From positions 9,626,252-9,690,251 of the forward strand of contig NC_085137.1 in assembly GCF_035046485.1 (NCBI RefSeq): a stretch of 64,000 nucleotides of DNA. The letters run 5' to 3'. Position 1 is the stretch's first letter, and every line of letters starts with the position of its first letter. The notes under the pieces were generated by a model. It was given only the letters and a program-made list of their open reading frames with translations. It made no database searches and was not told the origin of the DNA. Shown here in pieces: positions 1 to 10,739 of the stretch. The DNA comes from Aedes albopictus. Taxonomy: Eukaryota; Arthropoda; Insecta; Diptera; Culicidae. The position numbers and the translations under genes are program-made.

Positions 1-259
1 ATAAGGTCATCTTCATCCTGGATTAAGGACAGAGTTGATAGAATCCCAAAATGACCGACTTTGGCATCTAATAACGATTTCGAGGGCACACATCTGTTCG
101 TGAACAAAACCAGCACACCTGATCATCTTATTTTAAGCTTATTACAAGTGAGCAAGAACAGAATAATAAAATGCACTGTTGTGTAAAGCTTGCTTCTCGA
201 GATTTGTACGTTTGAAGTTTTGATGCACTGTTGAAGCTAGAAGCCAAGACGTTTGTCCA

Positions 260-389
260 GGTACGAAGGGTCAAACATTTGACAAGGAATGAACAAAAGA
301 TCAAACGACACTAATGAAAATTCGATCGAGTCAAACAAGATGTTTGAGCATTGGTTTCTTTTTGGACAAATATTTGACCCTGTGTACTG
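260..389. mobile_element. Candidate MITE with imperfect terminal inverted repeats
   Basis: The left end (CAGGTACGAAGGGTCAAAC) and the reverse complement of the right end (CAGTACACAGGGTCAAAT) match with small indels, and the 130-bp body has no coding capacity. I could not find a target-site duplication, so the exact ends and superfamily are uncertain. Confidence 0.45.
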
Positions 390-454
390 GGATCTAATAA
401 CTTCGTCATATTTTCACCTTAATCAAAACTTAACTGAATTCTCAGAATAATTCT

Positions 455-530
455 CTGCCCCCACTCGCAAAACAGTCCCATATGCATAGGAAACCCAGCA
501 AAGATGGGACTGTTATGCGAGTGGCGGCAG
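455..530. mobile_element. 76-bp palindromic MITE of a CTGCC-type, 4-bp TSD family
   Basis: The ends form a near-perfect inverted repeat (left CTGCCCCCACTCGCAAAACA, right complement CTGCCGCCACTCGCATAACA). The element is flanked by TTCT at 451-454 and 531-534, which fits a 4-bp target duplication. Its termini resemble those of the element at 14932-18217, which also has a 4-bp duplication, so the two probably belong to one family. Confidence 0.75.
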
Positions 531-831
531 TTCTCATACGAGAGGAATTTTGGCAGCAAGATAGCTGGGTATCCGAGTTTTACATCAAAATTGTGACTTT
601 CACTCTTTCATGTTTCTATTTGCATTGCATATTGGTTATCTAATTAATTTACTACTTAACTACATATTGGGAATCTCGGTATACGTAACGAACAAATCTT
701 TATTTGGTCTAACTTAGTTGGAGGTTTAACAAGAAGTGAAGTAAAAAAACTATGTGTCAAACCAAGTCGGGATCACCAATGCCTACTTGATCTTCAACAA
801 TAACACATCTCTTTTTTCAGCTTGATCCACC

Positions 832-1944
832 ATGGGTGAACGCAAGGGACAGAATCACTACTACCCGCCGGATTACGATCCGAAGGTGGGCAGTTTGAAC
901 AAATGGCACGGCACGCACGCCCTTCGGGAGCGAGCCCGCAAGATTCATCTGGGGATCATCATCATACGGTTCGAGATGCCCTACAACATATGGTGCGATG
1001 GTTGCAAGAATCACATTGGCATGGGCGTCCGATACAATGCCGAGAAGACCAAAATAGGAATGTAAGTAAGAGTGTTCTAAAATATGTTTATTTTCAACAC
1101 ATTTTCACAATTAACTATTCCAGGTACTATTCCACCCCAGTTTACCAGTTTCGGATGAAGTGTCATCTGTGTGACAACCACTTCGAGATAAAAACAGACC
1201 CCGCCAACTTAGACTATGTGATAGTTTCCGGAGCGAGGAGACAGGAAAACAGGTGGGATCCTACGCAAAACGAGCAGATCGTACCGGAAACGAAAGAAGT
1301 TCAGAAAAAGCTTTTCGATGATCCAATGTACAAACTCGAGCATGGAGCCAAAGACATCAAAACGGCAGAGGATGCCAAACCGGTGCTGGGTAAGCTGTAC
1401 GAAAGGAACAGCAGCGTGTGGAGGGACGATTTCGAAGCCAATAGTCGTCTCCGTGCAGATTTTCGAGTAAGTTTCGTTTGGTCTATGTTGTTCTGTATAT
1501 TTCTAAAAATGATTCAATTCGTTTCAGAGTACCAAAAAGCAAATAAAGCAACAGGACGATAAGGATAAAGCATTGTTGGCCAAGTCTGGCCTCGATATAG
1601 CGCTTCTCCCGGAAAGTGACACTGACAGGCGGATGGCTGCGTTAATGCGATTACATTCCGCCAAATCCATCGCCGAGAAGGATCGTGACCGAAGGGTAGC
1701 CATCATCACTAGACCGGCCTTACCGTCTACGGCGACAAGCGAGCATGCAAAATTGAAAGTCGTTAGCGCAAAACTGGACCCCAAGAATCTTGGAATAGTG
1801 AAAAGACATAGCACATCGTCGGCTGCTCTGCAGCTGTCTGGTGTGAAGGATATAGCTAATGCACCTGAAGCGAATGTTACGTCGGCTAAGAAACCGAAAC
1901 TTTTACTTTGTAACTACGGCTCAGGCTCTAGCGATAGTGATTAA
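832..1944 (+). CDS. YJU2B: YJU2-family splicing factor (CCDC130 / YJU2B homologue), three exons
   Basis: Exons 832-1061, 1124-1466 and 1528-1944 join into a 329-residue frame (990 bases with stop). Both introns are short (62 and 61 bases) with GTAAGT donors and pyrimidine-rich CAG acceptors. The N-terminus (MGERKGQNHYYPPDYDP) and the block around residues 50-110 are typical of the CWC16/YJU2 family. Two CxxC pairs, WCDGCK and CHLCDN, form the expected zinc site. Family knowledge: these proteins associate with the spliceosome around the first catalytic step, in the nucleus. The C-terminal third is Ser/Lys/Asp-rich and ends in an acidic Ser-Asp tail. Human CCDC130 is somewhat longer (about 396 residues), the difference lying in the poorly conserved C-terminus. 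The start was chosen because it is the first ATG after a likely 5'-UTR acceptor at 820 and gives the family N-terminus. The gene looks intact. Confidence 0.93.
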
Positions 1945-2536
1945 GGCTTTAAAATAGAGAGCATTTATTGCAGCATCTTTTTTGTAATATAACTGTTGAT
2001 TATATAAACGTTAATCACATTTCCCTTGTATTCGCTCTATATTTAATTTATCAATAAGTACTCTTAAAATTCTGGTTATAAATCAAGCATAATTTTTCAA
2101 ATCGACGTATCTAAGTTTTTCACTGATCTGAGTAAATTCATGGTCAATGTTGACGACCATTTCACTAAAATAGTTTTTTATAAAAAGACTTCATAAGTTT
2201 TTTCGTGCTTAACATCACCAGGGATATTGCACGCACTAGGTCAGGAACAAAACCTACTCATTCCATAGCATTTTCACAATGAATTTTGACAAAAATACAC
2301 ATACACCGGGTTGGTTCGAGATACGTCATGCCAGATACGTCGCTTTTATATGGTGCCAGTTTGGTGTATCTGTTACTTTTGATTTTGGCTAGATACGTCG
2401 TTTGGTTTTCTCATATATCAAAACGGTGTATCTATCAGTAAAGTTGTAAACATCAAAATAGTTAGATACGTCGTTTCGAAAAATATGCTTAGTTAATCAA
2501 ATTAAGCAATAAATCATCAAACAGTGATGTGGATTC
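1945..2536. other. 3' flank of YJU2B, AT-rich, with repeated short motif
   Basis: There is no open frame of note. The motif AGATACGTCG recurs in variants between about 2318 and 2477, with GTGTATCT variants in between, suggesting a small degenerate repeat or MITE remnant. I could not pin a clear AATAAA signal for the upstream gene. Confidence 0.4.
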
Positions 2537-2866
2537 TGTAGTGTAACGATGTGGTATAATGATTTAGAGTTCGAAAAATGTTGAAGAATATTAACAAAAT
2601 TCATATACTGTTTTGGCCGAGTGTGTTGAAACTGATTCCAGAGCGGCAGTGTGATACGGTTGAAACGATAGTGTTGAGGAGAAGAGATAGAACGAATGAA
2701 CGGGTGCGAGAAAAGGACAGCAATTGTTGTTTTCCGAAGCACAGGCGTGGAGGGCTATACTTGTCGGTCTTTTAACGATTTTCAACGCGAACGGTTGCAC
2801 GGGTTGCGAGAGTTTCCATAACAGTTTCCGATAATTTGTTTTGGAAAAAAAAATACGAATACGACA
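2537..2866. repeat. 330-bp segment, copy 1 of a near-identical direct pair
   Basis: This segment recurs in the same orientation and at the same length at 11946-12275. By eye I count only two substitutions between the copies. It has no terminal inverted repeats, no poly-A end and no clear target duplication. A 65-codon open frame with the same protein sequence is present in both copies, but the opposite strand is also open and there is no recognisable domain, so I do not call it a gene. Confidence 0.85.
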
Positions 2867-3959
2867 TGGCGCAGCTGGTAGTTTTGTAGTGAGATATCTA
2901 GGATATCGCAGCAAAAGTGATACGAAAAGGGCGGGAGAGAAATATTCGGGAAACATCGGTGACAGTGGATATTTGCTTCGACTGTGTTGCTGATTTTGTT
3001 TCTCGTGAAAAAAAAAAGTGAAGAAGTGAAGATATTTTTTTCTTTTTCCATGCAAAGCTCCGTAGGTAGGAATAGTGCCGCATCCGCTTAGCCACTTACG
3101 AGAATGTTTAGCCAACTAAGTCGATGGTTTAGCTGTGTGGGCGTGTCTCTACGCAACGCTGGTGCTGAGCTGTGTGGGTGTGCAATTAGGCAGCATCCAT
3201 TTACTACGTAACGCTTAAATCGACATTTTCCGATCCGATCCGATTAGTCAACAAATGTAGTGGATAAAAATAAATTACAACAGCAAAGTAAGATACGGCA
3301 ATCAATGATGTATACGTTATATTTTTTTATTATAAATCTGGATGTTTGGGCCTCTGTGGGATAATAGATAATCACTGATCCGGTAAGTAAGTCCTAATCA
3401 GCTATCATGATTGGTACCTTTAACAAAATGTTATATGTATTTCCGTGTGATTTTTCAGTAAACAACATCTATTAGAAGAATTGATTGATTGATTTGTCTT
3501 TATTAAAGAGACTTTCAGCCCTTGGCTGGTTCGTCTCTATCTATTAGAAGAACTATTTCATTCTGCATTAATAAATTAATCGAAAAATACGTTTGATAAT
3601 GTTTAAGCCTAAAATATTAACGCGCACTGAAACGGCAAAAAAACTAGCAATAGCCAATATCTTACAAAAATATTGATGAAAACTATCCTAGTATTTTATA
3701 ACAGAGAGATGCTCCTTCTTTCTATCATCTGTACGAAAAACTATTGAACAATCTCCATAGAATTTAGAGTAATTCAATAAAAACCTGAATTTTTATTGCT
3801 TCGCCCATACAAAGTGTTAGGCGAATTTCATCAAGTTTATTGCTAATTTTTAATTGGGCGATAATTAAGCTGCCAATGTTTGAAATACAGGAATAGACGT
3901 AGAAATGTGCAATAAATTTTGTAATTGAAGTATTCAATTCCACGGGTTCACAGAATAAT
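2867..3959. other. Non-coding stretch with one LINE-tail-like fragment
   Basis: No gene is recognised. At 3481-3542 a short sequence (TTTATTAAAGAGACTTTC then CAGCCCTTGGCTGGTTCGTC) resembles 53966-54003. On the minus strand it would end in a (CAAT)n tail, which fits the 3' end of a 5'-truncated non-LTR element. Confidence 0.4.
3481..3542 (-). mobile_element. Short 3' end of a non-LTR element (repeat shared with 53966-54003)
   Basis: The CAGCCCTTGGCTGGTTCGTCTC core matches the second copy (CAGCCCGAAGCTGGTTCATC) in the same orientation. Both are followed, on the minus strand, by simple-repeat tails ((CAAT)n here, (AAT)n-like there). This pattern fits 5'-truncated LINE or SINE insertions. The family name is not certain. 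Confidence 0.45.
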
Positions 3960-5303
3960 TCTATTCGTATGTGTTTGAGCGGTCTCGGTCTCAACACAGT
4001 TAAACAAATGCTGAGCGGTATGTTCTTAGGCAAAGAAAAGTTACATTCATATGTGTTCGAGCGGTCTCGGTCTCAACACAGTAAAAACAAATGCTGAGCG
4101 GTACGTTCTCAGGCAAAGAACAGTTACATTCGCATGTGTTCGAGCGGTCTCGGTCTCAACACAGTAAAAACAAATACTGAGCGGTACGTTTTCAGGCAAA
4201 GAATAGTTACATTCATATGTGTTCGAGCGGTCTCGGTCTCAACACAGTAAAAACAAATACTGAGCGGTACGTTCTCAGGCAAAGAACAGTTACATTCGCA
4301 TGTGTTCGAGCGGTCTCGGTCTCAACACAGTAAAAACAAATACTGAGCGGTACGTTTTCAGGCAAAGAATAGTTACATTCATATGTGTTCGAGCGGTCTC
4401 GGTCTCAACACAGTAAAAATTAAATACTGAGCGGTACGTTCTCAGGCAAAGAATAGTTACATTCATATTTGTTCGAGCGGTCTCGGTCTCAACACAGTCA
4501 AAACAAATGCTGAGCGATACGTTCTCAGGCAAAGAATAGCTACATTCGCATGTGTTCGAGCGGTCTCGGTCTCAACACAGTAAAAACAAATACTGAACGG
4601 TACGTTTTCAGGCAAAGAACAGTTACATTCATATGTGTTCGAGCGGTCTCGGACTCAACACAGTAAAAACAAATGCTGAGCGGTACGTTCTCAGGCAAAG
4701 AACAGTTACATTCGCATGTGTTCGAGCGGTCTCGGTCTCAACACAGTAAAAACAAATACTGAGCGGTACGTTCTCAGGCAAAGAATAGTTACATTCATAT
4801 GTGTTCGAGCGGTCTCGGTCTCAACATAGTAAAAACAAATACTGAGCGGTACGTTCTCAGGCAAAGAATAGTTACATTCATATGTGTTCGAGCGGTCTCG
4901 GTCTCAACACAGTAAAAACAAATACTGAGCGGTACGTTCTCAGGCAAAGAATAGTTACATTCGCATGTGTTCGAGCGGTCTCGGTCTCAACACAGTAAAA
5001 ACAAATACTGAGCGGTACGTTCTCAGGCAAAGAATAGTTACATTCGCATGTGTTCGAGCGGTCTCGGTCTCAACACAGTAAAAACAAATACTGAGCGGTA
5101 CGTTCTCAGGCAAAGAACAGTTACATTCGTATGTGTTCGAGCGGTCTCGATCTCAACACAGTAAAAACAAATACTGAGCGTTCTCAGTACGTTCTTAGGC
5201 AAAGAACAGTTACATTCGTATGTGTTCGAGCAGTCTCGGTCTCAACACAGTAAAAACAAATGCTGAGCGGTACGTTCTTAGCCCAAGACAGTCGTATGTG
5301 TTC
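3960..5303. repeat. 83-bp minisatellite array, about 16 units
   Basis: The marker GCGGTCTCGGTCTCAACACA recurs about every 83 bases, for example near 3979, 4061, 4144, 4226, 4309 and 4392, to a sixteenth unit near 5228, with a cut-off unit at 5297. Variant sites (ATATG versus GCATG; TTTTCAGG versus TCTCAGG) alternate between neighbouring units in the first third. That implies a roughly 166-bp dimeric higher-order repeat there. The array has no coding function that I can see. It ends where the element at 5304 begins and resumes in degenerate form after 6483. Confidence 0.95.
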
Positions 5304-6483
5304 GGGGCCCTGTAGCATAATCGGGCTAATAATATTAGCTACAAGTTACAAGTTACAAGTACTAATATTACAAGTGCTAATAATTTGTGTTGCATAAAGG
5401 CTCAATTTTCCACTAATATTATTAGCACTTGTAATATTAGTGACCATGAAAATACAAGTTGTTTTGGTTCATTTACCTGTCAAAATTCATCCGACAGTTC
5501 ACTATTAATTTGAAATGGCAGTTGATGTTTGTTTATATTCTGCATTTTCCGCGTAACATCCGGAAATAACTTAATTTATTCCGAAGTTTTGCATTCTTTA
5601 TACGATAGATGAAGAAAAGCATATGCTATTTGGATAATTTTCGGCCGCTCTGACGAAATATTTTTTTACAAAGTATGGCACAGCAAGTACCTAGATTTTT
5701 AGTAAAATGTTCCAAAGATTTAATAGTAATGGTTGAAAAACAATGTATAAAGATTTAGCAACATGTATTATGCTTCTTGTTAAAATCCCAAGTGATCTGG
5801 GATGCAAAAATTGAGCTTTTACCTACTTTTATATGTCGCAACTCGATTCGAGTTAGTGTATGTATATTGTAGCTCTTGATTAGCTTAATGATGCGCAATA
5901 CAAGCAATTGATTCAAATTTATTTCGCATCTGCAACTTAACCTGTGCTTATGCAGTGACCATAATAACCATAACTTTACCAAGAACCTCCAATTAAAGAT
6001 GGGTATTGTAGAAACTTTGGAGAACTTGAGAGACTCAGCAGAAATTATATTTTGGATCAAAGTGTACATCAACGCAATTTTCTCTTCAATGAGTTTCGAA
6101 TACATACTGCCAAATTTAAACGTCGAAAACTGGAATTAAGGTTGACATGTTTGATAAATAATATCTTTTGAGTTTATCAAAATGGTAAATCGATATATTC
6201 AAAACTAAATATGACTTCTGCAATACTTTAAATCTAACTTGTAAATTATTTTAGAAGACCTTTGAGACTTGTAATCAAAAGTACAAGTCATAGCTAATAT
6301 TTTATACTTGTAGTTTGTTTATGCAACATACACTTGTAAATTCTACTAATAATATTAGTCCATCCGACTTGTAGTATTGGACTTGTAACTTGTACTTGTA
6401 GTATTTTTATGCAACAGAAAATTATAAGTTACAAGCTACAAGACTAATATTATTAGTAAAATTTTCATTATGCTACAGGCCCC
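5304..6483. mobile_element. 1.2-kb inverted-repeat element inserted in the minisatellite
   Basis: The left end GGGGCCCTGTAGCATAAT and the reverse complement of the right end GGGGCCTGTAGCATAAT are near-perfect terminal inverted repeats. Subterminal blocks rich in TAATAATATTAG and ACAAGTTACAAG recur in both orientations. Array-derived sequence sits directly on both sides. No transposase frame is visible, so it is non-autonomous. The target duplication is unclear and I do not assign a superfamily. Confidence 0.85.
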
Positions 6484-6660
6484 GGGTGGTCTCGGTCTGA
6501 ACACAGCAAAAAAAAAAAAAACAAAAAAATCTGGGCGGTACGTTTTTAATGAAAGAACAGTGTTCGAGCAGTAACAAATGCTGAGCGGTACTTTCTCAGC
6601 CGAAGATCAGAAACAGACGAATGTTTTTGAATGGCATCGGCTTCAATACAGTTCATAAAG
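6484..6660. repeat. Degenerate continuation of the 83-bp minisatellite
   Basis: Recognisable pieces such as GGTGGTCTCGGTCTGAACAC, TGCTGAGCGGTACTTTCTCA and CATCGGCTTCAATACAG follow the inserted element in unit order, with A-rich expansions. This shows that the element landed inside a once longer array. Confidence 0.7.
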
Positions 6661-7842
6661 CGATACATCAATAAAATACGGGAAAAATGCACTATATAAA
6701 AAGTGTTGGCAGTACAGCGTCACCGTAATACAACAAGAAGTTTGATCATTTGAATTTTCCAAACCCTTTGTAACTAAATTTAAATTACATGATGTAAATT
6801 CTAGCTCCTGTCCTATGTAACTTACCACAAAAAGGTGAAGAAAGCTTTGTTAGATAGCTTAAAAGGCAGTTTCAAAATATCACGAAGAGAACAAAACTGC
6901 CGAAAATACATATGTTCACCTACATCCGGAAAGCTGTATTTGAATAAATGTTTTAATTGATACGGGGATTCTCTCGGCTTTTGTAGTCGGTGACAGCAGC
7001 GAAAACAAGTTTGTCTCAACTGTTTTAATTGAGAATTAAGAATTGTAAGAACAAGTACAGCAAATTGGATGCTCGACACGTCCAAATTTGTATGGCTTAA
7101 GAAATGAGACAAAAATAGACAATAACATATAATAACATTGGGTGGCATGCAAATTAAGCTTCAATCTAGTTCAAGTAAAAAAAAAAAAAAAAAAAAAAAC
7201 TAGAACATGAATTCAGTCAAACGTGTTCAGATACATTGTAGTTCAGGAGAAATACATGGGAGTAAGCCAAACATATAGAAAAAAACTGACTATCGCCACA
7301 ATTGCAATTACCTAATTACAAAATCGTTAACGATGCATTTATGACAAAAGATAAATACAATTTGTTGAACAAATTGATCTCATAGGTTACATATATACCC
7401 TTTTGTATACCAACATGATTCAAAAATAATAATTTTGGTTATGTGATATTACAATACCAGTAGTAATAGCATAGACTAATTTCAAGACCTCGATGTACCA
7501 AAGAAAACGATCAAATTTTGTGGGTCCAGTCCGGTACTCAATAATATTCATAACCGTGTATTTTTTTATATTTAGCTTCTTACACTGATCTGACAGCTCT
7601 GACAGTAGAGGACTAAACATAAATTACGTAAAGTGGGAACCGAGGATTGTTCACAATCTGTGAACTGGACTGCAAAAAAAAAAAAAAAAAAAAACGTGAC
7701 CATGACGCCACTGGCAATAGTACCTGAAGTAATAAGGCAAAGCACTGAAAATTGGATGCTCATCACGTCTGATTTTGTGCAAATAAGAATAGATACCGCA
7801 AAAAAAAAAATAAGTTTAAGGTTTAGTTTGAATTTGCGATGA
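6661..7842. other. Non-coding, AT-rich DNA with diverged repeat blocks and poly-A runs
   Basis: There is no gene. A block at about 6835-7110 (GCTTTGTTAGATAG then GCTCGACACGTCCAAATTTG) recurs in diverged form at about 9400-9860, and a weaker echo lies at 7750-7790. Long A-runs at about 7178-7199 and 7674-7694 may be old retroposon tails. Confidence 0.4.
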
Positions 7843-8878
7843 CTACCCAAGTAACCAGTAAGCATTTAAAATAGCATTCCTTCAGCATTATAGTAGCCTT
7901 TACGACAAGGCGTTTAATGCTAATTAGCCGTATATGCACCTATAGTGCTACCTCACAGCAGGTTTTGGCAAAATAACGGGCTGTCTTAGTGCTATCCCTT
8001 CAGGAACGTCGTGACGAAATGTCAAAGATGCGTAACGCCTCATCGAGCAAAAAAAAAACAAAAATAGATTGACGTCTGCTTCTCGTTCTCTCAGCCTGCT
8101 TCCCCGCTTCATCGTCCTTCCATATTCCAGCCGGTGGTACTTTTTTGCTGATTTTTGTAGTGATGTAGGTTTGAACTTACGATCCGGAGATTGATTATTC
8201 ATATCTGATTCGGATTCTGTTGCTCCTGATCCACGATGCTAAAGCTGTCCCGGTGGCGTGCGTTGATTAAATCGCCAATATAAAGAATGACTCGATAACA
8301 GCTTCAGATTCAACATCCAAAACTTGTTTTCATTGAGATATTTCATTGTGGTAGAGCATTACGATCCCTTCTTTTAAATATCTGTGGAATAAGATTGTTT
8401 CTTCCCTCTTTCAAACAATCCTATGATCCACCAAAACATTCACCTATTCGGCACATATTTTCCGACGAAATGATAAATAATTGGTGATATTTTGATGATA
8501 ATGATGATAATGTTTTCTTTGGTGCTTTTGGATGAGTAGGGGAAAATGAAGAAACAAAAACGATGCACAAATTTGTAAACAGAAGCATAGGCTCTGTAAG
8601 AGAGAGACAAAATGTATTGCCAAATGCGTAACATATCTCCCAACCTTTTTGCTCCTAGCATTTAAAGAGCAGTTGAAAAGCATTCTGTATGCTCCCAAGT
8701 GAAACCACTTCAAGCAGTTGAAATGCTAATTAACAGCCGAAAGCTTTTGAGCAGCACAGCTTATGCTAACTCAAGGCAGCTATGCATTCGAACTGCTTAT
8801 GTAGAGCAGCAAGCAGTTTAAATGCGTAATACGGGCTGATACACGGCTTATTCAAATGCTTAGTGGTTACCTGGGTAG
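7843..8878. mobile_element. 1.04-kb MITE-like element with CTACCCAAGTAACCA ends
   Basis: The left end CTACCCAAGTAACCAGTAAG and the complement of the right end CTACCCAGGTAACCACTAAG are matching inverted repeats, and the similarity continues through GCATTT. The right subterminal region carries many short GCAGT/GCATTT motifs. There is no transposase frame. The target duplication was not resolved. Confidence 0.75.
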
Positions 8879-8939
8879 AGTAATGTTTGAAAATGAAATG
8901 CAGTTTTACATTAAAAAAATGGGAAGTTGTGGTTTTGAA

Positions 8940-9035
8940 AAAGTATCCGAGTAATGTTTTTCGGTCTCAAAAAAAAAAAAAAGCTAAGCTATTCTAAGCC
9001 AAAGAACAGTAACAGTCAAATGTGTAACAGTTGAT
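8940..9035. repeat. Isolated degenerate minisatellite unit
   Basis: The order TTTTTCGGTCTC, A-run, AAGCCAAAGAACAGTAACAG, TCAAATGTG follows the 83-bp unit found at 3960-5303. Together with 6484-6660 it suggests the array once extended several kilobases further right. Confidence 0.5.
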
Positions 9036-9142
9036 AAAACATGAAAAAGTATTGAATTGATACATGGTTGCTGCTAGAGTACAAGGATAACTGTCACAGT
9101 TTTTCATTCTTCTCATGATAATGCGGGACAAAATTCATTATA

Positions 9143-9269
9143 TTAACCCGGGGGCGGTCGCGTCGTGTACTGAGTACACGCACCATGAAAAATGCACGCT
9201 TGTGGTACGCACCGTGAGCGCGGCGTTGCTGCAGGTATTTGGTCAAAGACGCGACTGCTCGAGGGTTAA
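9143..9269. mobile_element. piggyBac-like MITE, copy 1 (TTAA target)
   Basis: The element is flanked by TTAA at 9143-9146 and 9266-9269. It has inverted ends CCCGGGGGCGGTCGCGTC (left) and CCCTCGAGCAGTCGCGTC (right complement). It contains the palindrome GTGTACTGAGTACAC. TTAA target sites and CCC termini are diagnostic of the piggyBac superfamily. It has no coding capacity. Confidence 0.8.
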
Positions 9270-10616
9270 AAGTGAAAGCAGTACAATTTCACTTAATAAA
9301 AGGGAAGAGTTTTGGAAAAATGAAGTGAAAACCGTATGTAATTAAATTTAAAATTCTAAGTCGAAATTCCAATTCAGGTCCTATACAGCTTGAAAAACAC
9401 GAAACTTTGTTAGATGAGTTTAGAAAAAGTTTTTAAACATGAATTTTCAAATGAGGTCAAAGGTGTAGTTTATGTTTGCAATGGACTTGGACATATAATT
9501 TGGAAATAGGATGGAGTTGAACAGAATGTAAAGTTATATATGTGCGAACGTGTAAGACCCTACGGTCTTGTGAAATAGATGCATGAACAAAGTATAAAAA
9601 ATAAAATAAACAAAAGACTAATAACCCAAGAAACAGAACTAGCTCAATAGCAATTTCCTAAGCTAAAATTCGCTTAAGAGAGGTTTGTTGCAGTCTTATG
9701 CAGCAAATATGTTTGTTGAGAAACTTTTGAGTAATATATCACAAGAGAACCTGAGAGGGTTTGAATTATATTTGAAAAAGTACTTAAAATTATCTAAAAT
9801 GAGAATTTGTGCGCAATAATAAGAACAACAATTCGGATGTTCGACACGTCCAAATTTGTTGTGCTTGAGATAAGGTGATCTTAAAAGACATGAAAACAAA
9901 GCCTAAATCTGCAAGCCGAATTAAAGATTGCTAAGTTCGTTATTGGACTGTATTTGAGCGAGGTATGACTCAGTTTCAATTATTTATTTTTAATTAGCTC
10001 AAAGTTTCAGATTTTGAAATAGAATGAAATTAAATAAATAAATATCTGGTAATCATTTGGAGTTATCACAACGATCACTTTCATAACGCTCGAGTGCAAC
10101 TGACAAAGCAAATAATCCTTGTTAGATAGCAGTTAGCAGAAGCAATTCGTTGTAGAGATGGAACTAGTAAGCAACGTATTTTTTACATTCTACACTGCTT
10201 TTGGAATAAATATTGTTCTAGGATAAACATCTGTCATCTGTGGTAATGGGATTTAGGTTATACGTGTATAAGAGTAAGAGTTAAAACGCGGAATATTGTA
10301 GACTCGATTATAAAATTATGTACAAAAACCATGCATATAAAAATAAAACAGTCAAGTAAAATTTAGTTAACTTTTGGAAATTTCAACTGACTACGATTGT
10401 GAAAATCCAAATATAGATTAGACGTTAAGATGTTTTGTAAACATGCCAGTTGGTGCATGGCAGTAAAGAATATAATGAAAATGTTGTTCATTGAAAGTAA
10501 ATGAAAATAATCGTTTCCTAGTGGATGTGAGATAAAATGAAATTGATATGGAACTAAGGCTTCATCGTTTTTTATGAATATAAAAGATATGGGTTCTAAT
10601 TTTAATTTTTTGTTTC
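9270..10616. other. AT-rich non-coding DNA between two TTAA MITEs
   Basis: No gene is recognised. Diverged copies of the blocks seen at 6835-7110 occur here (about 9400-9860, with GTTCGACACGTCCAAATTTG). The remainder is low-complexity, A/T-rich sequence with short frames only. Confidence 0.4.
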
Positions 10617-10739
10617 ATAACCCGGGAGTGGTCGCGTCGTGTACTGAGTACACGCACCATGAAAAATGCACGCATGTGGTACACAGCGTGAGCGCGGCGT
10701 CGCTGCAGGTAGTCAAAGACGCGACTGCTCGAGGGTTAA
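10617..10739. mobile_element. piggyBac-like MITE, copy 2
   Basis: This is about 90 percent identical to 9143-9269 and in the same orientation, with ends CCCGGGAGTGGTCGCGTC and (complement) CCCTCGAGCAGTCGCGTC. The right flank is TTAA (10736-10739). The left flank is ATAA, a decayed target copy. The internal palindrome is conserved. Confidence 0.8.

Larger units (their letters stand above)
1..831. other. Upstream flank of the YJU2B gene, with two small MITEs
   Basis: No coding region is visible. Two inverted-repeat elements (260-389 and 455-530) are listed separately. A pyrimidine tract ending in CAG at 811-820, twelve bases before the start codon at 832, looks like a splice acceptor, so the upstream gene probably has a 5'-UTR intron here. 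I do not see a clear core promoter. Confidence 0.5.

Noticed and set aside
2578..2775. 65-codon frame conserved in both 330-bp copies
   Set aside because: The whole segment is near identical, so conservation of the frame says nothing; the opposite strand is equally open and no domain is seen.
3960..5303. Regularly spaced direct repeats resembling a CRISPR array
   Set aside because: The whole 83-bp unit repeats with no unique spacers, there are no cas genes and the genome is a eukaryote; it is a minisatellite.
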